53,934 bases of DNA from Burkholderiaceae bacterium (GTDB lineage Bacteria > Pseudomonadota > Gammaproteobacteria > Burkholderiales > Burkholderiaceae), in assembly GCA_027486025.1 (NCBI GenBank), contig JAIXPY010000096.1, positions 1 to 53,934 on the forward strand, read 5' to 3'. Below, piece after piece: positions 36,646-44,719 of the stretch. The translations under genes and the position numbers were made by a program. Position 1 is the first letter of the stretch; each line of letters begins with the position of its first letter. Under the pieces are notes generated by a model, which was not told the DNA's origin, did not search any database, and was given only the letters and a program-made list of their open reading frames with translations.

Positions 36646-37098
36646 TTAGCCGCCGCAACCACCCAAAGTAACCTTGACTTCTTTCATTGACATGAACCAT
36701 TTGCCATCTGCTTTAACAACAGCGTAAACGTTCGATGTTTGACCCATCTTCACACGGGTGGTAACAAAGGGTTCAGTACCGGCTGGAATAAAAAACTGGG
36801 CAGCAAGTGAGCTAGGGTTTTTCTCAACCAAGATCGCCATTTGCTCGGCTTTTAATGTGCTGGAAATGCCAACAGGAACAACCGCGCCGTTTTCAGCAAT
36901 ATCGGGAGCAACTAAAGTGACTGCAGTCGAGCTGCTTGGCTTGCCTGCATTGAGGGCCTTGAATACATCATCCAAGCTCTTGCCTTCAAATGCTGCTTTA
37001 TTCCACTCTTGGGCTTGCGCTTCTGTAATTAAACCGGCTGAAGCCATGAGGCCAAAGACCGCGGAATACTTTAAAAGACTACGGCGTTGCTGATTCAT
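36646..37098 (-). CDS. soxY: SoxY sulfur-carrier protein
   Basis: Start moved from 37125 to the ATG at 37098, which has AAAGGAG upstream; 150 residues. Tat signal QQRRSLLKYSAVFG. The protein ends in LGGCGG, the swinging arm with the substrate-carrying Cys148. Binds thiosulfate-derived intermediates that SoxAX, SoxB and SoxCD process in turn. Confidence 0.96.
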   Translation of the reverse strand: MNQQRRSLLKYSAVFGLMASAGLITEAQAQEWNKAAFEGKSLDDVFKALNAGKPSSSTAVTLVAPDIAENGAVVPVGISSTLKAEQMAILVEKNPSSLAAQFFIPAGTEPFVTTRVKMGQTSNVYAVVKADGKWFMSMKEVKVTLGGCGG

Positions 37099-37179
37099 AA
37101 ACACTCCTTTATTAATCTGTTTCATTGCTAACTTTTAATCCACAATTACTGACACATGTATTGGTGATTCTACTCACTT

Positions 37180-38265
37180 TTACTTGCCTGTCAGCATCCA
37201 CTCCACTAATGCTTTGTTATCTGCATCCGACAATTGATCTTGAGCTGGCATTGGAATAGCGCCCCAAGCACCTGCACCACCCTTCTTCACCTTGGCCATC
37301 AGCTTTTGCACTGCATCGGCTTGACCTTTGTACTTGGCTGCTACCTGCTCAATAGAAGGGCCAACCAGCTTTGCTGCAGGTGCGTGACAGGCAGAGCAGT
37401 TCTCTTTTTTAAAGAGCGCGGCAGGACCTGTAGGTGCAGCTGCCATAACAACTGGCATCATCCCCGCAGCAGAAGCACCAGGCAATTTACCGAGTGGCGG
37501 CTTGGTTGAATCTGCGCCGAGGTAAGGGCCGTACTGGCGATTTTGCAATGCAATATTTTCATGCGCATTGCGGGCGTAATCCGGCAAGGTCGAGCCAATC
37601 TGCACAAATGCGACGCAATTGTTCATACAGGGCTTGGTATTGACGTCGGGTTTGCCATTCACACTCCACAAACCATGTTGCTGCGTCATGCCGTTGCGAT
37701 TTGGCATCATGGCTTGCGCTTGCTTGATATTGGCATTACTCAAGACGAAGGTATCCGGAACAATCTCTCCCAAATAAAGTATGTAGGCAACTAAAGCATA
37801 GGTATCGTCATAGCTCAGCGAACGCGGCGCATTCCATGGCATCGCACGATAAATGTAATCCCAAAGGGTAGAGATCGTTGCGACCTTCATCAACGTAGTC
37901 CGCTGTGGCTGCTTGTTATCTGCTAGCGCAGCTACCCGTCCGGTTTTGATATCGTCTTTAGTCGTGCCGCCGGCAATGGGTGTAAAGACCTCATTTGACT
38001 CACCGAAAGTGCCATGGCAACTGGCGCATTGCGCCTCCCAGACTGTCTCGCCTTTTTTTACCGAGCCCGATCCATTGGGCAGACCTTTAAAATCCGGACG
38101 AACATCGATATCCCAAGCAGCTACTTCAGCTGGCGTTGCCGCTCTACCAATGCCAGGAAACTTTCCTGGACCTGATGCAGCACCCTGTGCATACGAAATA
38201 CCTGCGGCCATCATGAGCGTGACCGTGAGACTCAAACAGGAACCTAATTTACCCAACTTGTACAT
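37180..38265 (-). CDS. soxD: SoxD diheme cytochrome c subunit of sulfane dehydrogenase
   Basis: 361 residues, signal peptide ending near SYAQ (27). Heme motifs CASCH at 80-84 and CSACH at 290-294 in two cytochrome c domains, separated by a region with extra cysteines (CMNNC). Electron-accepting subunit of SoxCD. Overlaps soxC by 17 bases. Confidence 0.93.
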   Translation of the reverse strand: MYKLGKLGSCLSLTVTLMMAAGISYAQGAASGPGKFPGIGRAATPAEVAAWDIDVRPDFKGLPNGSGSVKKGETVWEAQCASCHGTFGESNEVFTPIAGGTTKDDIKTGRVAALADNKQPQRTTLMKVATISTLWDYIYRAMPWNAPRSLSYDDTYALVAYILYLGEIVPDTFVLSNANIKQAQAMMPNRNGMTQQHGLWSVNGKPDVNTKPCMNNCVAFVQIGSTLPDYARNAHENIALQNRQYGPYLGADSTKPPLGKLPGASAAGMMPVVMAAAPTGPAALFKKENCSACHAPAAKLVGPSIEQVAAKYKGQADAVQKLMAKVKKGGAGAWGAIPMPAQDQLSDADNKALVEWMLTGK

Positions 38266-39649
38266 TACTCACCTCGCCGTTGGAATCCAATTTCCACGAT
38301 TGAATTGCGTTGTTGTGATAGATCGAGCGCGTACCACGTACATCCCGTAGCGCCTTGATCGTCGGCTGGACGTAGCCTGTCTCATCCATCGCGCGCGACT
38401 GCATGATCGTGGGCGAACCATCCCAAACCCAGTCAATATTGAAGCGGGTTACTGCTTTGGACAAAATTGGCGTTTCTAAACGAGCCGTTCTCCAATTGTT
38501 ACCGCCGTCAAACGACACATCAACACGCTTGATTTTTCCGCGGCCCGACCACGCCATACCGGTCACGTTATAGAAGCCCTTATCGAGCAACTGCTGGCCA
38601 CCCGATGGCGTTGTAATAACGGACTTGCACTCTTGAATCGAGGTGTACTGGCGATGCAAGCCATTGGGCATTAAATCAATGTAATGAATCGCTTCGTCTT
38701 TCGCTCCATAGGGCATATCACCTACTTCAAGGCGGCGCAACCACTTGACCCAACTCACGCCTTGCACACCAGGTACAACCAAGCGTAGTGGGAAGCCATT
38801 CTCAGGGCGCAGCATCTCGCCATTCATGCCCCAGGCCACAATGGCATCCTTGAGTGCGCTATCTAAGTTGATGGTGCGAGTCATACCCGAACCATCGCCA
38901 CCCTCTGCCAACAAGAACTTCCCTTTTTTCAGGTCAGCGCCGCATTCATCCAGCAAGACAGATAGCGGCACCCCAGTGAATTCGCAGCACGACAACATGC
39001 CGTGGGTGTATTGCACGGTTGGCACTGCCACATTGCCCCACTCTAAGCCGGTGTTAGCACCGCACTCAATAAAGTGAATGCGCGATACCGAAGGCATGCG
39101 CATTAAGTCACTCATCGTAAAAACACGTTCGCTTTTAACCAGGCCGTTCACCATCAAGCGATGCTTATTGGGATCCAAGTTATACCAACCTTGATGGTGC
39201 CGCTCAAAGTGCAGTCCATTGGGAGTAATCATGCCAAACAGACCCTGCAGCGGGGCAAACGAAACCGATGCTGCCGCAACTCGGGTTAAGCCGGGTGATT
39301 CACGGCGGATTAAATTCGATTCATAAACGGAAGGTAAACCATAGGGCATGGTCGCAACGTTTTTACCCAGCGTGGTTTGCCATTCTTGTTTTTCTAAAAT
39401 GGCGGGGTCGCCTGCACCCGATGCCAATACAGCAGGCGCTGCAGCTAGGCCGGCGGCACCCCCAATCGCAGACATAAAGCCTTTGCGCAAAAAGCCACGG
39501 CGATTTTCATCGAGGCCATTTTTATTGACATCCGCAATAAAGTCTTGCGAAATAAAGTGCTCTGGCGCCTTACGTAAGCGCGACTGCCCTTTCGGCTTCT
39601 CAACGTAGGGAATGTCTTCTGAATTCAGTTCCAGTTGATTTTTATTCAT
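38249..39649 (-). CDS. soxC: SoxC molybdopterin sulfane dehydrogenase subunit
   Basis: 466 residues. A long N-terminal region leads to Tat motif RRGFLRKG at 50-57. The sulfite-oxidase-type Mo domain has Cys196 in HFIECGANTG, followed by a dimerisation domain. With SoxD it oxidises the outer sulfane sulfur of SoxY-bound persulfide, so thiosulfate goes fully to sulfate without sulfur globules. Needs Mo cofactor. It follows the ArsR gene by 36 bases. Confidence 0.95.
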   Translation of the reverse strand: MNKNQLELNSEDIPYVEKPKGQSRLRKAPEHFISQDFIADVNKNGLDENRRGFLRKGFMSAIGGAAGLAAAPAVLASGAGDPAILEKQEWQTTLGKNVATMPYGLPSVYESNLIRRESPGLTRVAAASVSFAPLQGLFGMITPNGLHFERHHQGWYNLDPNKHRLMVNGLVKSERVFTMSDLMRMPSVSRIHFIECGANTGLEWGNVAVPTVQYTHGMLSCCEFTGVPLSVLLDECGADLKKGKFLLAEGGDGSGMTRTINLDSALKDAIVAWGMNGEMLRPENGFPLRLVVPGVQGVSWVKWLRRLEVGDMPYGAKDEAIHYIDLMPNGLHRQYTSIQECKSVITTPSGGQQLLDKGFYNVTGMAWSGRGKIKRVDVSFDGGNNWRTARLETPILSKAVTRFNIDWVWDGSPTIMQSRAMDETGYVQPTIKALRDVRGTRSIYHNNAIQSWKLDSNGEVSNVQVG

Positions 39650-39685
39650 TGGATTAATAGCTCACTCAATCATTAATTAATACAA

Positions 39686-40024
39686 CTAGGTTTTCATCTC
39701 TTCTACAACGCGCGCGCATACGCTCTGGCAAATACCCAATGTGGCCTCATCGCCAATCGAGTAATAGACCGTGACGCCCTCTTTGCGGCGCTTTAGTATT
39801 CCCTCGCGGTGTAACGCAGTTAAGTGCCGCGATACGTTGGCTTGACTCGAACCAGATTCCTCAGTTACTTGATTCACTGATTTCTCGCCATTGCACAAGA
39901 TGAAGAGGATCTTTAGACGCGATGGCTCTGCCAATAGGCCAAAAAACTGAGATACCTGAGCAAAAACCTGCTCCATTTGTGCAGGAGTCAAACCCTTAGT
40001 TTCTGGTGGAACAAGTTTGCTCAT
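39686..40024 (-). CDS. ArsR-family regulator heading the sox operon (SoxR-like)
   Basis: The ATG at 40024 gives 112 residues (track start at 40081 extends into the operator). Winged helix with SVNQVTEESGSSQANVSRHLTALHREGILKRRKEG. Cysteines at 44, 99 and 103 are candidate thiol sensors. The position at the head of soxCDYZAXB and beside a 10-12-10 palindrome fits a thiosulfate/sulfane-responsive repressor similar to SoxR (ArsR type). It is clearly different from the BigR-like repressor at 42181. Confidence 0.88.
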   Translation of the reverse strand: MSKLVPPETKGLTPAQMEQVFAQVSQFFGLLAEPSRLKILFILCNGEKSVNQVTEESGSSQANVSRHLTALHREGILKRRKEGVTVYYSIGDEATLGICQSVCARVVEEMKT

Positions 40025-40053
40025 ATGTCTGTTTTTTGTTACGTATAAGGTGT

Positions 40054-40085
40054 AAATATGCATGATAACGCATTTATGCATATTT
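40054..40085. promoter_or_regulatory. Candidate operator between the sox regulator and modB
   Basis: AAATATGCAT and ATGCATATTT are perfect 10-base arms separated by 12 bases. It lies 30 bases upstream of the ArsR start and 86 bases upstream of modB. The minus-strand arm overlaps a plausible -10 (TAAATG, 17 bases after CTGTCA). Binding by the ArsR protein is inferred. Confidence 0.65.
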
Positions 40086-40170
40086 AACGCTTTTGACAGT
40101 GCGGTGACTATAGTGAATTACCCTAGCTCAAGCAGTCAGGAATGCCGCACTTAGGCCCTAAAATTGGGAC

Positions 40171-40809
40171 GTGCTGGATACCGAAGCGATTTTTCTCTCA
40201 TTTAAGTTAGCCCTATACACATTGGCAATCATGCTGCCTATGGGTATTTGGCTGGCGCATCGCCTAGTCCGAATGGGATCAGCAAAGCCCTGGATCGAGG
40301 CTTTTCTGGCCTTGCCCTTGGTCTTGCCGCCCACGGTACTGGGCTATTACCTTCTGGTCGGTTTTGGGGATATCACCCTATTTGGCCACCCCTTGGTCTT
40401 CTCGTTTGAAGGCATTCTTCTGGCGTCCCTCATAGTTAACTTGCCGTTTGCGGTACAGCCAATACAGCGCGCCTTGGAGTCCATCAACCCCGAAATACGC
40501 GAGGCTGCCGAGGTCAGCGGACTATCGCGGTGGCAAATTTTTCGCCTGATCGAGCTTCCTTTGGCCTGGCGTGGAGTGACAAGCGCCGCCGTCATGACCT
40601 TCGCTCATACCTTGGGGGAATTTGGCGTCATATTAATGGTGGGCGGCGCTATTCCCGGTGAAACCAAAACCGTCTCGATTGCAATTTATGACAAGGTTCA
40701 AGGTTTTGATATTGCTGGCGCAGGATTACTTTCCCTCTTGCTATTGGCTACTTCGCTGATTGCAATTGCACTCTCCTATGGCATTTTGGGCAGGCGCAAA
40801 TCATGCTAA
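40171..40809 (+). CDS. modB: Molybdate ABC transporter permease
   Basis: 212 residues from a GTG start. About five membrane helices and the ModB-typical LALPLVLPPTVLGYYLLVGFG plus the EAA-like loop EVSGLSRWQIFRLIELPLAWRGV. Divergent from the sox block. The ATP-binding partner follows with a 7-base overlap. No modA binding-protein gene is adjacent in the window. Confidence 0.92.
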   Translation: MLDTEAIFLSFKLALYTLAIMLPMGIWLAHRLVRMGSAKPWIEAFLALPLVLPPTVLGYYLLVGFGDITLFGHPLVFSFEGILLASLIVNLPFAVQPIQRALESINPEIREAAEVSGLSRWQIFRLIELPLAWRGVTSAAVMTFAHTLGEFGVILMVGGAIPGETKTVSIAIYDKVQGFDIAGAGLLSLLLLATSLIAIALSYGILGRRKSC

Positions 40810-41924
40810 AGCTGCGCATACACCAAACCACACCCATGCCGCTTCAACTCAATATCGAGTGCGACAACGGTGAACTGCATGCGCTGGTAGGGCCATCAGG
40901 CAGCGGCAAAACATCAGCACTACGTACGATCGCTGGTTTACGCAATCCGGCCCATGGCCAAATCGTATGCGATGGTGAAACTTGGTTTAATGCAGAAGAA
41001 GGAAACAAGGCTCAATCCCTTGCCCTATCCCCGGCCCAGCGCTCGTGCGGGCTACTGTTTCAGCAATACGCCCTCTTTCCGCATTTATCCGCTATTGATA
41101 ACGTAAAGATTCCTTTGCAAAATAAACGGCATACGCCATTGGAAAAACAGGCCATTGCGCAAGATTGGCTGGGGCGTATGGGCATTGGTGAACTTGCACG
41201 GCGTATGCCTAATCAACTCTCCGGCGGTCAACAGCAACGCGTCGCATTGGCAAGAGCACTGGCGCGTGAGCCTAAGATCCTACTGTTGGATGAACCCTTT
41301 TCTGCGATCGATACGCCAACCCGGCAAGGCCTTTACAAAACATTGGCGCAATTGCGACGCGATTTACAGATTCCCATTATTTTAGTCACGCACGATTTGC
41401 GTGAAGCAGGCTTATTGGCCGATCGCATTACCGTCATTGATCGCGGCATTGGTCTACAAACCGCGAGCCCGCAAAACTTATTCCAAAAACCGCGTAATTC
41501 CAGAGTAGCGGAGCTGGTTGGCATCAGCAATCTATTCCAAGGGCGATTCAATCAAGGCAAGCTATATTGGCAGGGCACGGATATCGCACTCGATGTCGTA
41601 GATAAAAATAAAATTCCAGCGGATAGCGTGGTTGCCTGGGTTATTCCACAAAGCGGCATCAGTGTCAGCAGAACAAAAACGGCACTTAGTCAGCCTGCCC
41701 TAGTAACTGAAATCAGCACCATTGGTCAAATTGCCGTGATTCAGTTTTCCATTCCAGCAAGCGATCAAACCGTTATTTGGGAAGCCTCTGCAGCTGAGGT
41801 GCGGCGACTTGAGCTCAAGGTTGGCGTCCAGATTGAGCTTGAACTTGATGGCAAGCAAATCCATATTATGCCGCTGCGACCCATTAATGATCCACGGCGC
41901 TTTACGACGACTGCACCCAGCTAA
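40803..41924 (+). CDS. modC: Molybdate ABC transporter ATPase
   Basis: 373 residues. Walker A GPSGSGKT near 33-40, signature LSGGQQQR, Walker B LLLDEPFSAID and H-loop THD. A C-terminal TOBE-like domain from about residue 260 may bind molybdate. Overlaps modB. Divergent placement next to the Mo-enzyme SoxC suggests coordinated supply of molybdate. modC rather than a sulfate/Fe CysA-type is chosen from pairing with modB and length. Confidence 0.88.
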   Translation: MLKLRIHQTTPMPLQLNIECDNGELHALVGPSGSGKTSALRTIAGLRNPAHGQIVCDGETWFNAEEGNKAQSLALSPAQRSCGLLFQQYALFPHLSAIDNVKIPLQNKRHTPLEKQAIAQDWLGRMGIGELARRMPNQLSGGQQQRVALARALAREPKILLLDEPFSAIDTPTRQGLYKTLAQLRRDLQIPIILVTHDLREAGLLADRITVIDRGIGLQTASPQNLFQKPRNSRVAELVGISNLFQGRFNQGKLYWQGTDIALDVVDKNKIPADSVVAWVIPQSGISVSRTKTALSQPALVTEISTIGQIAVIQFSIPASDQTVIWEASAAEVRRLELKVGVQIELELDGKQIHIMPLRPINDPRRFTTTAPS

Positions 41925-41962
41925 AGCACCTCTAAAAGAACTTTAATTGACTGCAAGTCGCT

Positions 41963-42151
41963 TTATGATTTGCTATTGGTATTGATACCCAAAAGCGGAT
42001 AGGCTGGGCAAAAACGAAACGCACCTGTCAACACCGGGACAATACCAATCCAGCCCCACATGCCGATCGTGCCAGTTGCGGCCAGTCCAATTAAAACTAA
42101 TCCTGCGATGATGCGGATGGCGCGATCCACATTGCCTACGTTACATTTCAT
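41963..42151 (-). CDS. DUF2892 (YgaP-like) small membrane protein
   Basis: 62 residues of DUF2892. Starts MKCNVGNVDRAIRIIAGLVL; two membrane helices, ending CPAYPLLGINTNSKS. The same domain forms the membrane anchor of YgaP-type rhodaneses. Co-oriented with the BigR-like gene 29 bases upstream, so likely in the same persulfide-responsive operon. Confidence 0.9.
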   Translation of the reverse strand: MKCNVGNVDRAIRIIAGLVLIGLAATGTIGMWGWIGIVPVLTGAFRFCPAYPLLGINTNSKS

Positions 42152-42180
42152 AATGAACTCCTCTTTGTAATGAATCGGAT

Positions 42181-42489
42181 TTATTTACGGCAATAATGCT
42201 TGTAAAGCAATGTCATGACATCCACCGCAATGGCGCTGGATAAGGAGTAATAAATTAATTTGCCATCACGGCGCGTTTCAACCAACTCTTCGTTACGCAA
42301 TACAGTCAATTGCTGCGACAGTGTTGGCTGATGAATATCCAATATATCTTCAAGCTCACCCACGCATTTTTCGCCCTGACTAATTTCACACAGCAATAGC
42401 ATACGGTCTGGGTTCGATAACACCTTCATTAAACGGCAGGCTTCATCGGCCGAAGTACGCATGCGTTCTAAATCAATGGTTGCTGGCAT
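42181..42489 (-). CDS. bigR: BigR-like persulfide-sensing ArsR repressor
   Basis: 102 residues. Winged helix with VGELEDILDIHQPTLSQQLTVLRNEELVETRRDGKLIYYSL. Cys34 and Cys100 are 66 apart, the spacing I recall for the redox pair in BigR (42/108) and SqrR (41/107); Cys18 and Cys42 are extra. Downstream of a persulfide dioxygenase gene and under an AT-rich palindrome it probably binds. Expected to release DNA when the cysteines react with sulfane sulfur. Confidence 0.88.
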   Translation of the reverse strand: MPATIDLERMRTSADEACRLMKVLSNPDRMLLLCEISQGEKCVGELEDILDIHQPTLSQQLTVLRNEELVETRRDGKLIYYSLSSAIAVDVMTLLYKHYCRK

Positions 42490-42515
42490 GGCGGTCTGTT
42501 TTTTTCTTCTGGGGT

Positions 42516-43385
42516 TTAAATTGCGTTTAATGGAATCTTTAAATACGCGGTGCCATTACCCTCTGCTTTGGGCATATGGCCTGCGCGAATGTTGACCTGA
42601 ATCGACGGCAAAATAAGTACCGGCATTGGGAGGCCTGAATCGCGTTTATTGCGCATGGCCACAAACTGCTCTTCGGTCACGCCCTCGTGCACATGAATAT
42701 TGTTCTTTTTTTGATCTGCCACAGTGGATTGGTATTCAGGAGATCTGCCGTCCGGAGGGTAATCATGGCACATATATAACGTGGTACTGGGCGGGTATTT
42801 CAAAATGGATTGGATGGAGCGATACAAATTGCTCGCATTGCCACCAGGGAAGTCACAACGCGCTGTTCCAACATCCGGCATAAACAAGGTATCGCCAACA
42901 AAGATACTGTCACCGATCTCATATGCCATGCATGCAGGAGTATGGCCGGGGACATACAAGGCCTTGAAGGATAACTTACCAAATTGTATGGCTTCGCCTT
43001 CTTTAATTAACGCATCAAACTGCGAGCCATCCACTGCAACATCGTCTAAGTTAAACACACCCTTGAATACCTTTTGCACGGAGGTAATGTGATCGCCAAT
43101 CGCTATCTTCCCACCCAGCTTTTCCTGAATATACGGCGCTGCAGTCAGATGGTCAGCATGGGCATGGGTTTCTAAAATCCATTCGAGCTGTAAGTGGTTG
43201 TCCTTAATAAAGGAAATCACTTCATCAGCCGACTCTGTTTTAGTGCGACCCGACTTCGGGTCGTAATTCAGCACGGAATCAATCACGATGCATGGCGAAC
43301 CTTTGGATTCATAGACCACATAGGTATAGGTCCACGTTTGCGGGTCAAAGAATGCTTTAACGGTTGCTTGGGTCGATCTATTCAT
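42516..43385 (-). CDS. blh: Persulfide dioxygenase (ETHE1/BLH C-domain type)
   Basis: 289 residues from the ATG at 43385 (an in-frame GTG at 43391 is an alternative). MBL-fold: THAHADHLTAA metal motif, PGHTPACMAYEIGD, and the ETHE1 signature FMPDVGTARCDFPGGNA. It oxidises glutathione persulfide to sulfite with O2. It lacks the N-terminal DUF442 domain of BLH proteins, which is found as a separate gene at 28579. Operon head: persulfide dioxygenase-bigR-DUF2892. Confidence 0.92.
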   Translation of the reverse strand: MNRSTQATVKAFFDPQTWTYTYVVYESKGSPCIVIDSVLNYDPKSGRTKTESADEVISFIKDNHLQLEWILETHAHADHLTAAPYIQEKLGGKIAIGDHITSVQKVFKGVFNLDDVAVDGSQFDALIKEGEAIQFGKLSFKALYVPGHTPACMAYEIGDSIFVGDTLFMPDVGTARCDFPGGNASNLYRSIQSILKYPPSTTLYMCHDYPPDGRSPEYQSTVADQKKNNIHVHEGVTEEQFVAMRNKRDSGLPMPVLILPSIQVNIRAGHMPKAEGNGTAYLKIPLNAI

Positions 43386-43395
43386 AAGCACAGTG

Positions 43396-43419
43396 TAACA
43401 TTATATTTAAATATATAAT
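43396..43419. promoter_or_regulatory. AT-rich operator between persulfide dioxygenase and TauE/SafE gene
   Basis: The 24-base core identical to the one at 29899-29922, centred on TTAAAT, flanked here by less perfect outer bases. It lies 11 bases upstream of the dioxygenase start (minus) and 42 bases upstream of the permease gene (plus), so it may control both directions. Confidence 0.75.
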
Positions 43420-43460
43420 ATAAATATGAATTTATTACTTAAGGGTGGATACTGAGCCGT

Positions 43461-44270
43461 ATGGATAGCATTAGTGCAATTAGCGCAGGGCTTGGGGTCT
43501 TCGTCGGCATGATGATGGCCTTAACAGGGGCTGGCGGAGGCATTCTGTCGGTGCCGCTCTTGGTATTTGGACTTAATCTCAGCGTTGCTAGCGCGGGTCC
43601 GATTGGTTTATTGGCAATCGCCGTGGCAGGCTCTCTTGGTGCTATCCATGGTCTGCGCACGAAGCTATTGCGCTATCGCGCTGCCCTCGTCATGGCAACG
43701 CTGGGTATCGTACTGGCACCCATCGGCCTATATCTGGCGCAGCGCATCCCCAATCAACCACTATTAATTGCATTTGCTAGCTTACTCATTATTGTGTCCG
43801 TTCGGATGTTGATTCAAGCGCAGCAGGAGATCACTGGCGCAATTCCAAAAGAGCTGTCCGCTCCACCTTGCAAATTAGACCAATCGATTGGTCGCTTAAT
43901 ATGGTCTGTGCCGTGTGCGCGCGCACTTATAGGTTCTGGCGCTGTGGCAGGTTTCTTATCCGGACTACTTGGCGTTGGCGGCGGCTTCATCATTGTCCCC
44001 GCCCTAAAAAAATATACTGACCTTCCGATGCAATCGATTGTTGCCACGTCGCTAGGTGTTCTAGCGTTGATTTCAATCACGGGAGTTACGAGTGCCGCAG
44101 TGGCAGGTCATTTGAACTGGCCAATCGCCCTTCCATTTGCAGCTGGGGCCGTTGCTGGAATGGTACTGGGCAGCATAATTGCAAAACAAATCAGCGGTCC
44201 ACGTATACAGCAAGCATTTGCCATCTTTACCTTTTTAATATCAATCAGTTTATTGTATAAAGCAATTTAG
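43461..44270 (+). CDS. TauE/SafE-family permease
   Basis: 269 residues, about eight membrane helices. Family motifs LTGAGGGILSVPLLVFGLNLSVASAGPIGLLA and FLSGLLGVGGGFIIVPALKKYTDLPM, the two repeats of TauE/SafE. Exporters of sulfite or sulfur-containing anions are common in this family. Divergent from the persulfide dioxygenase, so export of its sulfite product is plausible. Followed 14 bases later by trxC. Confidence 0.9.
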   Translation: MDSISAISAGLGVFVGMMMALTGAGGGILSVPLLVFGLNLSVASAGPIGLLAIAVAGSLGAIHGLRTKLLRYRAALVMATLGIVLAPIGLYLAQRIPNQPLLIAFASLLIIVSVRMLIQAQQEITGAIPKELSAPPCKLDQSIGRLIWSVPCARALIGSGAVAGFLSGLLGVGGGFIIVPALKKYTDLPMQSIVATSLGVLALISITGVTSAAVAGHLNWPIALPFAAGAVAGMVLGSIIAKQISGPRIQQAFAIFTFLISISLLYKAI

Positions 44271-44284
44271 TAGAGGAGCATTCC

Positions 44285-44719
44285 ATGCAAATTAGCTGCC
44301 CCCATTGCCATAAGCAAAATCGCTTTCCAAGCGATCGCATTGCGCAGGATCCACTGTGCGGCGCCTGCAAGAAAAGCCTTCTATCCTCGCCGATAGAATT
44401 AAATCAAGGCAACTTTGCCGAAGTAACGGGACAAAACCATCTGCCTGTTTTGCTTGATTTTTGGGCCCCTTGGTGTGGCCCATGTACTCAGTTTGCCCCC
44501 ACGTTTGCAGCTGCTGCCGAACGCCATGCAAACCAAGTGGTATTTGCCAAAGTCAATACCGAAGCAGAACAGGCGCTCGGGTCGCAATTTCAGATTCGCT
44601 CGATTCCAACCTTAGCAGTCTTTAAAGGGGGAAAGGAACTAGACCGGCTATCGGGCGCACTCAGACCGCCAGAACTCGAGCAATACGTAAATACCATTCT
44701 GCGCAAATGGAAGGTTTAG
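44285..44719 (+). CDS. trxC: Thioredoxin 2 (zinc-finger type)
   Basis: 144 residues. N-terminal zinc finger with Cys5/Cys8 (CPHC) and Cys25/Cys28 (CGAC), then thioredoxin fold with WCGPC at 63-67 (Cys64, Cys67) and the RSIPTL cis-Pro. Cytoplasmic reductase, possibly reducing persulfidated thiols here. Overlaps the methyltransferase end by four bases. Confidence 0.93.
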   Translation: MQISCPHCHKQNRFPSDRIAQDPLCGACKKSLLSSPIELNQGNFAEVTGQNHLPVLLDFWAPWCGPCTQFAPTFAAAAERHANQVVFAKVNTEAEQALGSQFQIRSIPTLAVFKGGKELDRLSGALRPPELEQYVNTILRKWKV

